DNA of 64,000 nucleotides. Source: Stereocaulon alpinum (taxonomy: Eukaryota > Ascomycota > Lecanoromycetes > Lecanorales > Stereocaulaceae). The stretch covers positions 344,680 to 408,679 of the forward strand of contig JAEUBA010000017.1 in the NCBI GenBank assembly GCA_018257865.1. The letters are read 5' to 3'. Made by a program: the position numbers and the translations under genes. Within the stretch, counting starts at the first letter, position 1; the number at the start of each line of letters is the position of its first letter. The notes under the pieces are model-generated. The model was not told the DNA's origin, did no database searches, and worked only from the letters and a program-made list of their open reading frames with translations. Shown in pieces: positions 20,579-32,362 of the stretch.

Positions 20579-22777
20579 TTAGACTGCTCTACTCGCCTTG
20601 TCCACATTGCTCACTGCTCCCTTCTTCGCCGCTATCTGACTCGGCGTCCACGAATAAGACGGTGGAACGTCCAGCGCTGGATTCTTCAGGAAGAAGTTCC
20701 TTGGTCTGAGGAGCAACGTCATCGGCTCAGCTGGCATGACAGGATAATCCTCCGGTGATGGGAAATGCGTGATGCCGAACGTGTGCCATAGCACAATGTC
20801 TGTATTCTCGATACTTTCATCGCCGTGTTTGGCGATCCACTCGGGGAGACCTTGTGACGGTTCGCCAGAAGTTTGGGGGACGTGGCGGCCGGCAGGATGG
20901 ATTTGGTCATCTTGGTCTGTAGAGCGTCAGCATGCACCCTGGAAATGGAAAGTTGCTGTGGCTTTACATTTAGTAACGTGTACAGCGTGCCTTGCGAATC
21001 CAGCACGTTTCCATACCAAGCCTCCCTCCTTTGGTAGTAAGGCTGGCACTTCTCGACTTACAAGCTTGTAGCTGACGGGCTTATGACTGTACGGATTCAT
21101 CTTGTTCGTATTTGCCATCTCCCACGTCCGACTTGAGCTGCCATCATAGTCTGACATCGATTCCTTGGCGGTGGTGAATTTGGTCTTGTGCGCATAGAAA
21201 GCATTACCATACTTGTTCTCTGCACTGCCTACTTCGCCGGGTCCGGCTTTGGCATCGACTTGGTAGACCGTGTTCTCGGGTCCATCAATGTTCGGATCTA
21301 CACGCATACAGAAGAGGTGCTGATGGTTGTGTGCATTGACGCCAGGGTAGACCTCTGTTCCCCATCCATGCGTATCCTCGCCTGGGTTCATTGCATACGT
21401 GTTCAGAATACCGGTGAGCTTAATCTCTAGTTGCACAGTACCATCCTGGTGGAAGATCCAATATACGCAGTACTCGTAATTGGCAGCGGTGAAGACGTGC
21501 GAGATCAGCAACTTTCGTCCTCGGGTCACAATCACTGAATCGTCTCGGAAGTCAGTGTGCTTGAATAGTATGCCTGCATCCTCTTCGTGTATGCAAATGG
21601 CGTTTTTGATAGTCTGGCTTGCACCAGCGCGATTGACAAAGTTGGCGTCCATGTAATGGATGGCGCCTTTGCAATCACAGCCCAGCGCCAGACTGTTAGT
21701 CATATAGCCACCTCCATATTCGCCAAGATCGAAAGCGTGCTTCCGATGATGAGGATGCTCGGGGTTGCCGTAAGGGACAACCATTTCCGCCAAAGACAAC
21801 CGGTAGAAGATCCCTCGCTCGTTACCTTTGTCATTGTAGGTGATGTTGTTGAGCACGATACCCTCTCTGTAGTTGAATCCAACATGCACCTTCCAGTTCT
21901 GCCACTCGACTATTCGCCCATCGATGTTGAATGAGACTCCTTCTGGCTGTGTGATATTAATGGGCTTCAAGTCTTTCCTGTAGCTGCCTTCTGCTTCGAT
22001 CGCTGCTGGGTGATAATTGTTTGGTGGTGCCTGATTGACTGGTCTTCGAACAGGGGGGATATCTATATGAATAATCTCTTGAGTGTCACAGTTGAAGATA
22101 GGTGTGAAATCGAGGGGGTAAGAGTATTGGCTGTCGTCAACATGCGGGCGATAATACATCAATGCTTGCTGAAGCCGAACTTTGTTGCCAAATCGCTCAT
22201 CGAAACCAATCGTCCAGGCTTCGGGCTTACGGTCAGCAAGTGAATCAATAAGCCCTTCGCAGTACCGAACTCACGGTCACAATAGACTTTGTGCATATCC
22301 TCCCTAGGTATTCCACTCAGAACGCATTGCTCAATAACTTTAGCATCCTTGCGAACAATGTGCTCAACGATCTGGAGGTCTTCCATCGTAATCTAACATC
22401 CATCAGCACGCCTCTCCACTGCAATCCAGTAGAGCTCATACCAATGGCTGCACCCCTTCATTCGACTCCCATTTCAGGATTTTGTCTTCGTCCAAATCAA
22501 CAAGTCCATCATACACCGTTCCACCCTTTTTGATAGCCACGACATCTGCAACACGATGTGGGCGATTCGTATGACCTGGGTCTATGAGCCATGCTAACAT
22601 TTCCGCCTTCCTGGGCTCCAAGACGGTGACCGCATTGTAATAGAGTGGACCGTGCTCTTTGTTGACGAGTGCTACTGCCTTCTCGATCTCAGCAGCGGCG
22701 AGAGGGTCGAACGGATGAGGAGATGGTGTGGTACCGGTGACATGCTGGGCTACTTGCTTTAGGCGATCGAGTACCAT
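20579..22777 (-). CDS. Copper-containing primary amine oxidase
   Basis: Predicted 680 residues from four exons on the minus strand (22442-22777, 22275-22392, 20968-22218, 20579-20916), with introns of 49, 56 and 51 nt. The Tyr in TAANYEY (about residue 398) is the precursor of the topaquinone cofactor. HNHQHLF (about residue 450) supplies two copper His ligands and WHTFGITHFPSPEDYPVMP supplies the third. N2/N3 domains are recognisable by PFDPLAAAEIEKAV and VYCDPWTIGFDERFG, the latter restored only after removing the 56-nt intron. NPALDVPPS is the normal C-terminal signature. The enzyme oxidises primary amines to aldehydes with release of H2O2 and ammonia, allowing amines to serve as nitrogen source. 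The C-terminus is SRAV, so no canonical peroxisomal signal is seen. Confidence 0.93.
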
Positions 22778-23423
22778 CGTGAGTCGAGGGAGGCTGCTGC
22801 TCAGTCAGTGAGTCGGGCAACGCAGAAGGAATGCTGGAGATAGAAGGATGGCTAGAAGATGGTCAATTGAGATTGCTGTAGATCTGGCATATATACTAAA
22901 GATGGTTGGAAAAAGAAACGTCCGCTTTCAATTCCCACATGCAGCAACTTTCAACCAGTATGGACCCTCAGTACGATAGTAGATCATATTGGGCGTACAA
23001 GGCGGGGGTTGCGCTGTTGATAAGGAAGGCGCAATCCGGATGTCTTTACTGCATTTGGCTAGAAGAAGCTAAGTCAGCAACGGACCCATACTAACACCGC
23101 CTACACACAGAAACATGATCCTCACGAAGCAAAAGTCTAGCTGAAGGGAAGTGTGAGAACGTCTCGTATGATGGGAAGCGGGGAAGAACTGGGTTAGAAG
23201 GACAGATCATCGCCAACAGATGCGTACACGTGCCATTCAACTGGAAATGGTCGAGATGTTGTGAACTATTTCCCTCTCAATCATTAGCTTAAGCCTTCAG
23301 CCTATAAACCCCTATAGAATCCCATTCATAATGTTCCCGCTGAAACGCTACTGAAGATCCTGCGTATAAGCACTGCCAGCCAGAACGCTTTACCATTATC
23401 AACACCCAACTTCTGACTACACC
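22778..23423. other. Intergenic, amine oxidase promoter side
   Basis: Lies between two minus-strand genes. I see no coding signal. Confidence 0.45.
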
Positions 23424-25004
23424 TCATGATTTCCCAAATCTAAAGCCTCCAAAGACACCACCACCGCCTCCAGGGGTCAGCGAGCCCATACCGCCCCCAT
23501 TGTTCTGAGCCTGTTGAACAGGCGTACTTGCTAGGCCTGTGTGGGTGCTTGCGGGTGTGCCTGGAGTGCCTTGATTCGTCGAGTTGTTGTTATAGATTGT
23601 GGCACCATTGAGATTGGGTGTTGTCGACTGAGCATCGCTATTGGAAAGGGTAGCACCTGACGCCCCAATGCCATTCAGTCCCCACACATGACCCAGGTAT
23701 TTATCATCGTCAATAGTACCATTGAAGATTTTCTCTTTGGCCTCCCAAAAGACTTTACCAGTCAAGAGGCTGTCAGATCCGGCTTGATGTGGCAGGCCGA
23801 CTCGCTTTATCCCAAGCTCCTCAGCGAGATCCGAGAGGCCCCCTTTCTGCCCAAGGCTAGTGAGCGTCGTCACGGCTGCGGGTGTTAGTGGCTGATCGTT
23901 GACCGTCTGGTTCCGTTGTGCATGCTTGATCATGTATTTGATGTCGTATATTGAGGGGAAATAGATGCTGAGGAATTTGCGATACTCTACTTCGTCTTCT
24001 GGTAAGGGCTTGCACAGCATGAGCTTTACGAGGTAGGCAAAATCATAACCCGAGTGAAAGGATATCCATCGCACATCATCCTCGAACGTCATACCGGAAG
24101 CTATCAGCGCAGCCCCGAAAGTCCTAGGGTCGATTCCGTTCTTGTCATGCGCATCAAGATCCAAGCCAGCTGTGGTCAAGAAGTCAATTGAATCTTGATT
24201 GTACATGTCTTCAGCTAGCGAGAACTGAAAGTTAAATTGCCATGTGAACGGACAGGGTAAGAGGTTGTTTTGATAGATGGGATTGCCATTAGCATCGGTT
24301 GGGTGGGCTGGTGGCATTTCCCCATTCTCGTTGAAAAGTGTGATCCCAAGTTGAATGACTTTAAGGAGGTCGACGTTGCAGCGTAGGGTTTGGTAATGAT
24401 AGTCGGCTTTTGTAGTGAATGCACCCATTGGTCGGGCGACAATGCCTGGAAACTCGGTATCCTGTTATCGTCAATGGACGTCTGTAAGAAGGTGAAAGCA
24501 AAGAAGCAGTACATAATCAGAAACGGGCCCTATTACCATGCTAATGTACGGATAGCGTTCGACCAGATCTCGTAGTATTCTTAGTTCCTGATTGAGATTG
24601 CCACGCCACACGTCTCGTATCCTTGACTTGGCCTGACCCTTTGTAGCTCCTGGTCCTCCACTACCTCTCCGTATTTGGTCCCTAGCTTGTTGCTGGAGCT
24701 GTAACTGCGCACCATGTTGGAACCCCATGACTGCCTCGCGGCTGGCGAGTCCTGTACCTCCACTGCCCAGGCCTCCACCATGTCCAAAGCCACCAGCGAG
24801 GCCACTCAAATTTCCGGTGGGCGCAAATGGGTTGATGTTGTTGGGATTGCCTTGCCCAAAGCCATGGTTGAACGAGGGGGGAGGGAGGCCGCCCGAATTC
24901 GAGGCCTGATGTTGTGAATTGTGGGAAGGCAGGTTGGTTTGTTGCAGATGTGAGAAGGGTGCGGAAGCTATGGTGGGACCAAATCGGTTGCTGGCTGGAG
25001 GCAT
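23424..25004 (-). CDS. Caf1/Pop2 deadenylase of the CCR4-NOT complex
   Basis: Predicted 501 residues, two exons (24537-25004 and 23424-24461) with a 75-nt intron. The DEDD RNase D fold is clear: RIRDVWRGNLNQELRILRDL leads into the catalytic MDTEFPGIV (D, E) right at the exon junction. Later come FHSGYDFAYL (D) and HQAGSDSLLT (H, D). It shortens mRNA poly(A) tails as part of CCR4-NOT. The N-terminal about 120 residues are low complexity (Gly, Asn, Gln, Pro) and the C-terminal about 100 are Asn/Thr/Gly-rich ending in GGFRFGKS; such extensions are normal in filamentous fungi. It is divergent from the complex I subunit gene. Confidence 0.95.
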
Positions 25005-25418
25005 GGTGTAAAGGTGTGAGAATCACACCGTGGAGGGAAATAATCTGCTGGTGGACCTTACTGGTCGCATTGGCGGAGGGAATAAAAGCCGGAAGTGTTA
25101 CGTGAAGGTAAATGGTCTCTAGAGCGGCAAGTGATGGTCACAATGAGCAGGCATAGTCGTCCTTGAGCAATTTGGTGGAAGTGACAGTATTAACATACTT
25201 GAAGCTCTCTTCAGCGATCCAATTCACTAGCGCTGATCCGACCCCCCGGCAGCTTGCAGGGGTCTTGAGCCTCAACTCTCAACTCCACAACCAAGTGTTG
25301 AACATCGCTCCAATTGAGCTCAGGACAAAGAGCTCTCGTCGTGACATCTTTTCGGACCAAATTGTAGTGATCAAGCCACCTGGATTGCCACTATGTGCTG
25401 ACGAAGAATTGCAGCAGA
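25005..25418. promoter_or_regulatory. Divergent promoter region, Caf1 / NDUFB3-like
   Basis: 414 bp between two divergent housekeeping starts; probably a shared promoter region. No motif was recognised. Confidence 0.5.
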
Positions 25419-25751
25419 ATGGCGCCGCCGCCGCGCCCCAACCTGACCGGCTTCGATGTCCGCAAATTCGTTCAATCTTCTCGTATGCCAGCGCCATCGC
25501 AAGATCCATGGGCACGGCAGTAAGTAGCTTATAAATGAGATAGCCAGCCGAAAGCTGCTGACTGGTCTACTTACAGTGAGCAATGGCGGTATACGGGTCC
25601 TTTCACCAGATATAACCGGTTCAAAGGCGCTTTTCCAGGTATCGGCATAGCAACAGTGGCTTTTGCGGCCTATTGCGGCTACGAATACTTCTTCCTCAAC
25701 AATGATCACCACGCACATGGGGAAGAACATATGGCTGAGGAGCATCACTAA
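25419..25751 (+). CDS. Mitochondrial complex I B12 subunit (NDUFB3-like)
   Basis: A small gene of 91 residues from two exons (25419-25519, 25577-25751), with a 57-nt intron GTAAGT...TTACAG. The protein starts MAPPPRPNLTGFDVRKF. It has the family core DPWARHEQWRYTGPFTR, then RFKGAFPGIG and a single membrane helix (IATVAFAAYCGYEYFFL), and ends in a His-rich tail. This is the accessory B12 subunit of NADH:ubiquinone oxidoreductase in the inner mitochondrial membrane. Length and single helix fit the family. Confidence 0.88.
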
Positions 25752-26431
25752 GTCGGGGTTGAAGGACAAATACAACATCAAACTGTTAATTAGGGTACGG
25801 AAGAAGTGGCATCTGCGCGGCGTCTATGGGGGAAAAAAGGGCCCGAGGCCTATAGAGATGATTATCGTGTTGTACTGGAGCGTATGCATGGTGAACGAGG
25901 CCGCTCGGTCTCTAATCGCGGTTCAATCGTGCCGCGTGGTGGGGAATGTTTCCATCCTTGACCTTACGTCCGTACTGGCGGAGACAGGCCCTTCAGAATT
26001 GGCAGGAACATCAAATGCCGCCGTGTAGACTCGTGTACGTTAAAAGCCGAATGGCCTGAGAGGCCTGATCAGTATCCCACTCATATTCAATCACTCGCTG
26101 GCTCCGCAAAAGCAGCTTGAAAGCCACCTTGGAACGCGAGTTGTAGAGGACTTAACCACTAAAAGGCCTACCGCCCTGCCGGCCAGTCAGACGCCGAAAC
26201 CCTGCGACCCCTAGAGAGGGCCCTGAAGCTAGTCACCTAGGCGACGACATCGGGCCCCGCAACCCGCCGTCATCGCTGGGGCGAGCCCCAAAGCCCCTCA
26301 CAGGGAACCCCGGGCTTGGGCCCAGAGAGAGGCCAGCAGGGCGGTGAAACGTTCCAGCCTCATAAATTCGCAAGACAAATTCCTAGCTCGCAACACACCC
26401 CACCAGCAACCTTCGCAATCAAACGTACACC
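25752..26431. other. Intergenic, GC-rich patch
   Basis: 680 bp upstream of the WD40 gene. A strongly GC-rich segment at about 26160-26340 contains many short GGGCCC-like palindromes. No gene was recognised. Confidence 0.45.
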
Positions 26432-28174
26432 ATGGAAGATGACGAGGTCGTAGTTGAAGAAGATGAGGCTCTCAAGCACTTCTTACCTAATGGCTTCGGC
26501 AAGCACACAAAAGAGGCAAATGTAGCCCGACAGCTGGAGAAGAGCAAACGGCCTACAACCTCCTCCACTGCGAATAAAGACGCTCCACAGGGCGGCCGTG
26601 TGGGCAAAGACGAGTCTAGTGATGAAGACTCGGAAGATGATTCTGATGACGACGACGAATTCCCTGTCTCTCACGAGCTGGTTCTCAAGACCCACGACAA
26701 GCCTATTACCACTATTACCGTCGACCCATCCGGTTCGAGATTTATCACAGGCTCTACAGACTGCACAGTCAAGTTTCACGACTTTGCTTCCATGACTCCA
26801 AATACTCTACATGCCTTCAAATCGATAGACCCTACAGCGACCAAAGCTTCGGCAAGCTCGGAAACACATCCTGTGCATCATATCGAGTTCAATCCCAATT
26901 CTCCAAGCTCTGTGCTGGTCATCTCCGCTACTCCCCAGGCCAAGATATTCAGTCGAGATGGGGAAGAGCTTAAGGAGTTCGTCAAAGGTGACATGTACCT
27001 CAGGGACATGCACAACACAAAGGGACACATCTCAGAGATTACTACAGGCACTTGGCACCCTACAAACCGAGATCTTTGTGTCACGGCTGGTACAGATAGC
27101 ACGTTGAGGATTTGGGATGTCAACATGCCGCTGAAGCAAAAGGAGGTAATCGTTCACAAGTCAAGGGCAGCCGGATCAGCAGGGAGGACCCGAATGACTG
27201 CTGTAGTATGGGGCTCACAGATCCAAGGAGGCAAGAATCTGCTTGTGGCTGCTGCTCTGGATGGCAGCTTGGTGATGTGGGATGGCGACGGACCGTATGC
27301 CAGACCGGCTGCCGAAATCAGAGATGCGCATACGAACGATACTTGGACAGGAGGCATCGATATTAGTGCCGATGGGCGGAATGTTGTGACAAGGGGAGGC
27401 GATAATTCGATCAAGCTCTGGGATACACGCAAATTCAAAGTGCCTGTTAGCGTAGTCAAGCATGCTTCGACCTCAGATCAATACGCCAACACTGACATCA
27501 AGTATTCTCCTAATGCCTCCGCCATAGTTACAGGGTCAGCAAATGGCCACCTACATATACTCAATCCGGCAACGTTGAAGCCCGAGCTTGTAACACCAGT
27601 CACAGATGGCTCACCGCTCGTTACAGTGGTATGGCATGAGAAGCTCAATCAGATCCTCACAGGCTCCGCCAATGCTGAGATGCATGTCCTCTACAATCCC
27701 AAAACCTCAATACGTGGCGCGGCAATGGTCATGTCCAAGGCGCCCAAAAGACGCCATGTCGATGACGATCCGAATTTCACCACTGACCTATCACAAGGCC
27801 TATCAGGCGATGCCATTAGTACAAGCGAGGGTCTTCGGACAGCCCAAGCTGGCACAAGCTACTCAGCTCGCCACCCAACAGAGGGTCTGACGGTATCAGG
27901 ACGGTCACGCGATCCACGGCGGCCTCACATACCCATGACAACTCCCTTCGCTAAGAGTCAGCCGGATGAGAAACACGTCCGGGAAAACATACCTCTCAGT
28001 TCGATGCGCGATGAGGATCCAAGGGAAGCTCTGCTGAAGTACGCAGAGACGGCAGAAAAAGATCCCATGTTCACGAATGCCTGGAAAAAGACGCAGCCCA
28101 AAACACTGTACGCCGAGATTAGTGATAACGAGGAGGATCAAGGCCCGGAACGGAAGAAAGCGCGGCAGGGATAG
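26432..28174 (+). CDS. WDR70-like WD40 repeat protein
   Basis: A 580-residue intronless protein. An acidic N-terminus (EDDEVVVEEDE, later DEDSEDDSDDDDEFPVSHE) precedes about six WD40 blades, for example HDKPITTITVDPSGSRFITG, DLCVTAGTDSTLRIWDV, NVVTRGGDNSIKLWDTRK and IVTGSANGHLHILNP. The linker YLRDMHNTKGHISEI and the C-terminal RDPRRPHIPMTTPFAKSQPD and ALLKYAETAEKDPMFT are characteristic of the WDR70 (gastrulation defective 1-like) family. In other organisms WDR70 is linked to histone H2B ubiquitination and DNA repair. The C-terminus is basic (ERKKARQG), compatible with nuclear location. Confidence 0.88.
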   Translation: MEDDEVVVEEDEALKHFLPNGFGKHTKEANVARQLEKSKRPTTSSTANKDAPQGGRVGKDESSDEDSEDDSDDDDEFPVSHELVLKTHDKPITTITVDPSGSRFITGSTDCTVKFHDFASMTPNTLHAFKSIDPTATKASASSETHPVHHIEFNPNSPSSVLVISATPQAKIFSRDGEELKEFVKGDMYLRDMHNTKGHISEITTGTWHPTNRDLCVTAGTDSTLRIWDVNMPLKQKEVIVHKSRAAGSAGRTRMTAVVWGSQIQGGKNLLVAAALDGSLVMWDGDGPYARPAAEIRDAHTNDTWTGGIDISADGRNVVTRGGDNSIKLWDTRKFKVPVSVVKHASTSDQYANTDIKYSPNASAIVTGSANGHLHILNPATLKPELVTPVTDGSPLVTVVWHEKLNQILTGSANAEMHVLYNPKTSIRGAAMVMSKAPKRRHVDDDPNFTTDLSQGLSGDAISTSEGLRTAQAGTSYSARHPTEGLTVSGRSRDPRRPHIPMTTPFAKSQPDEKHVRENIPLSSMRDEDPREALLKYAETAEKDPMFTNAWKKTQPKTLYAEISDNEEDQGPERKKARQG

Positions 28175-28630
28175 GCGATGGAGGCGAAGTCTTTGTGCCG
28201 GCTACAACTTCCCAGAAGACCTGGATAGCCCTAGAAGCCATCCATGGGTCTGATGATGGAAGATCTTGTTCAAAGGTTTGTTGGAGTTGCAACGACAACA
28301 GCTCATCCGTCTTAGACCCTACATAAGCTCAATCAGAACCCGGTCACAAAGATGAGGTAAGCTGAATGTTGAAGTCGGATGCGAGGAATTGGTACGGCTG
28401 ACCTAACACCCTCATAAAGTGTTTTGATTGAAAAGCAAGATTTGAAGTTGCAAGACTCTATAAAGATACAAATTTTGTATCGAGTAGGGGCGAACGCAGC
28501 ATAACAGCAATAATACTTCCAGAGGACGCCAAAATACGCATCTCTCGCTGCGTACACTCCAATGACAATCAGTGACCGATCTAATCCAGATCTACGGTCT
28601 AATTCTCCTCCAAATCCAAGCACAATCCCA
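28175..28630. other. Convergent intergenic gap
   Basis: Lies between two convergent genes; nothing recognised. Confidence 0.4.
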
Positions 28631-30764
28631 TCAGACAAGCACGAAGCAAGCAGAGACAGCGAGAAGAAGCCCAGTTGCCACCAGCAAGTGTCTCCAACTG
28701 TTGTTGTGCTTCGGCAATGGACGGACCAGGTTGGCAGCACTAGATGTTGTGGGCTTGGTGGACCCAGAACCTGTAGCGGATGGCGGCCCGTATGTCTTGG
28801 CATTGCCATCAAAGCTAAGGCACGCCGTCGACAACGGGAACGATTCGGAGGTAAACGTATATGGTACAGCTTCTTGGACTTTGATTTTACCCACAGTCAG
28901 GTTAGCTTCGGCAATGACACCAATTGCGAAATCGACGGAGGCGTTCACATGGGTGAGTGTGTCGAATATTCCGTTCAAAATTTTGTTAGCCGCGGCGGAG
29001 CTGGTGATGTTCTCGCATTTATTGTCCACGTGGCTAACCGTGGAGAGGGTCGTCGTAATCGTAGGAGCGTTGAGAAATATCCCAGCACCTAACCTTCCAA
29101 TGCCCCCAAAGAAATCCATGCCCATGAGCAATTGAGGAATGAAGCCCCCAACAATGGTCAGTGAAGCGTCAAGCGTCCCAGCCTGGAAAGGCAATGCCGC
29201 TATCTTTGCCTTGTCGCTACCCACTCGGGTCAGTCGCGAGAATCTGTCTGAAGGTGGGTGATGTTACTCACAATCCTGACTGTGAGGAGTTCGTTATGTT
29301 CGCTACGTCGAGCAGTACGTAAGAGTTGTCGGGTATCTGATTAAAAGATTAAAAGATTAAAAGCGATGTTTGGACTATCGAGCAAGGCATACCATCACTT
29401 GGAAGCCATAGGTGAAATTATAATGAGCGCTGAGCTTGAAGCCTACAGAAAGCTGGGGAGTGAGTATGGGCCCCAGAGCTGCAAGGCCAGGTATCTATTG
29501 ATTTTATCAGCTATGACGACTTTTGCGATCGAGAAGCCGCGGAATACCCCAAAGCCTGGTATGGTTATATCGGGAAATGGCGCCGTGTATGTCTCCTGTT
29601 GTGTTGAGGCAGTAACAGACGTCTCAAGCTCGATATACGCCCCGAAGCTATTCGACCGGAACTCGACGTAGCCGTTCTCGATGTAATCGAACGCAGCCTC
29701 GGTCTCATTTATGATGCCATCAGAATTAAAGCTCGAATTATAATTGCCAACGGTAAAGGATCCTGCGACAAGGTCGACAGTACCCTGGATGGTGCAGTTT
29801 TTGCAACTGACTTTCAGACCCAATGGTCTGATCCGATGTTAGTGTTTATGCAAACAATACGAATTCAGACTCACGCCTTTCCAGTGCCTGTAATCGAAAG
29901 AGACGTGTCAGGTGGGAATATATCCGTGTCAATATATGCGGGGTTGAAGCTATATGTGACATTGACTCCTGCAGGTGTCGATGCTGTAGGCGCCGCTGGA
30001 TATGAGATCGAGGTCGAAGATGATGCGGCAGAGGTTGCAGCTGCCTGTCGTGGTCGAAGCTCCCGATGTTGGCGGGCTACATAATCATCATCGCTCTTTC
30101 CAAAGTCGAAAGTCATCGTATCGAAGACGCTCCTCCAAGGAACGAGAGACACGGTCAAAATGACCAGCCGGTCGTGCAAATGTACTGCGGTCTCAGAAAC
30201 CCTATCATTGTCAGCCACGTAGCTGGTTTTGCAGATTATGGCCGACCTACAAGTGGGGGCTGCGCTCGCCATCTCTGTTGCAGCCGTCATGCGACGTAAT
30301 GACAAGAAATTTATGGACACTTAGAAACTCCTCATGAGCATGTTGCAGAGCTCCGTCCGAACTGAAGTATAGGTAGATCTTGGATGGGAAGCAATCAATG
30401 TTATCCATATGGTGCTCAATGTCTTCAAGTAAGAGGGCCGGGACTTGGAGCTGCATGCCAACACGCGCAGCGAATTGAGAATTTGAATCGAGAGTGTCAT
30501 CTGAATCGGTACATGAGCTCAGCGTTGTGAAGTCCCTAAAGATTGAGAGTCGTACTTACCATCGACGTAGTGCAATCTATGGTCATGGCTAAGGCAGCCT
30601 TTCAGGTCACGAGTACCAAGCTCGTGGCTTCTTTTGGCGGCTGTCAATCGACGTTCTGGAACTCCTTCAGCACCAGTGCGAAAGGCTAGAGCCTTATTCG
30701 CGAAGATTAAAGACAACAAGAACAAGAAGCGGAAGGAAAATAAACGGAAGGAGAAGTGGTTCAT
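28631..30764 (-). CDS. Secreted GPI-anchored DUF7029/DUF7223-type protein
   Basis: Predicted 604 residues from seven exons on the minus strand (30560-30764, 30251-30500, 29875-30201, 29548-29827, 29393-29494, 29272-29336, 28631-29216); the six introns are 47-59 nt and all junctions keep frame. Residues 1-28 are a signal peptide (FRFLFLLSLIFANKALA). The N-terminal part holds a DUF7029-like stretch (ITSHDGCNRDGERSPHL). The central and C-terminal part resembles DUF7223 (CKNCTIQGTVDLVAGSF, IPGLAALGPILTPQLSVG). Many N-x-S/T sites are present. The C-terminus has a Ser/Thr-rich stretch followed by a hydrophobic tail (LLVATGLLLAVSACFVLV), typical of GPI attachment. It is probably a cell-wall or surface protein; molecular function is unknown. 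A supposed frameshift near 29470 disappears once the 53-nt intron 29495-29547 is removed. Confidence 0.8.
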
Positions 30765-32362
30765 AGTGATACAGGAGCATTCAATTTGAGGCTGTATTGT
30801 TGCACAAGCAGCAGTCAAAGCGAAAGAGGATTCAAAAGTGCACGAGGAAGCAGATACAAGCAAAGAGGCAATGCACGCCCTTTTAAAGTGGTTGCGCATG
30901 CCTGCAGCCTCGCTGTTCGTCCGTAGAGAAGTCCAGACCAGCACGGCTGTTGGGAAAAGGCAAGTAAGCTTTGCCCTGCGTGGCCTCTGCCGCTTATGCT
31001 CGCACAGATGCTTGAAGTAGAGCTTCTTAGGTGATCGCTCATCCCAAGAAAGTCTGAGATCCAAGGCTATGGGTAGGCCGACTACTCGATTGGCACAGTT
31101 TACCTAATTGCATCTTACATACCTGGATGAGGGGCAAGACCTGTAGGTGTCCGAGTAGGAAAATATCCCCGTCCAGACCAGACTCGGCCTCCGATGTGGG
31201 GTCAGCTTCTGCGACAAGGTAAGGCTACGCGCAGATGCAACAAGTGATGCCCATATTCATCGGCCAAGGAGTCTTTACAATGCACTGCAACATCCTTGTC
31301 AGGTCTGATTGCGGCATGAAACCTTATGCATGGCTACTCATGGACGAGAAGTTTAGAGTAGATGGCTGCGCTGCTGCTACAAGGGCTGAATTAATTTTGT
31401 CGTGGTCGTTTGAGGCTTGGGTCGGAAGCGGGACGGGGACGATTGAGCCGGTGGGGGTGAAACGTCCGTCCTTCGGGTTCATGCATACTCGGTGTATGTC
31501 ACAACTTGGGTTATGAGATGCTTATCAGGCGCCGGTGATAGCCTCACACGATGCCTTGAAAGAGTTAATCGTGTCATACAGATTGGCTATTGAAGGACCA
31601 TCCAGTGAAGTACAGCTATTAGCACTGGGTTGCTCGTGGAGAGATTCTAGGACAAAGCCGAGTGTGTACACGGCTAAGCTGTCGAGTTCCCCTTCGATCG
31701 AAAGTTAAGCGCAGTCGGTTCTGCCTACCCCACCTCTCATTGAATGGCTCTGAACGAGTCGTAACCTCCCATGCATGGTGATTGATAGGGTTTCGTTGTC
31801 AACAACCATCGCGTCTACGGAGCGACAAGATAAAGATGTGTTCCAAGGGGCCACATTCATACATCATTTCGACGATTCCAACAAGGCTGACAATCAATAG
31901 CCGATAAAACGAAGAGCAGGCAATCCAGACTTTGACGATGCATCAAGAGCGTTACACAAATAGGAAATGCTTGGGCGAGTGACACATAGAGCCCATAGAG
32001 AGAGTATTATACTTGCTCACAGAGTATAGAATGCACCGCTGACTGTCAAGACTACATCCGAGAAGCTACTCATGTCTGTAGCTTCATGATTCGGAATACG
32101 TATGTCATGTTGCCGGACCGGCCTGGTCAGCTCGAAGCCATTGACTCTTTACATGACTTCATGCCTCTTTTCGGTGAGTCCGCTCATGCGATGAAGTGTG
32201 GAACTCAGTTGTTGAAAATCGGATACAAAATTCTACCTTGAACGCCACAGTCATCGTTATCAAATTCTGTTATGGAAGCAATTTAGAATGCAAAGTAAAC
32301 AACGCGCGGTATATATAACGATGACTTCCTTACTTTTGCTACAGCTGCTCTTTTGCTCCGTA
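30765..32362. other. Intergenic region, no gene recognised
   Basis: About 1.6 kb between two minus-strand genes. The plus-strand frame at 31235-31516 is not protein-like. No RNA gene or repeat was recognised. Confidence 0.4.

Noticed and set aside
29440..29560. Apparent frameshift in the DUF7029/7223 gene at the GGGGCCC stretch
   Set aside because: Removing a 53-nt intron (29495-29547, GTATTC...CAATAG) restores the expected IPGLAALGPILTPQ frame, so no frameshift is needed.
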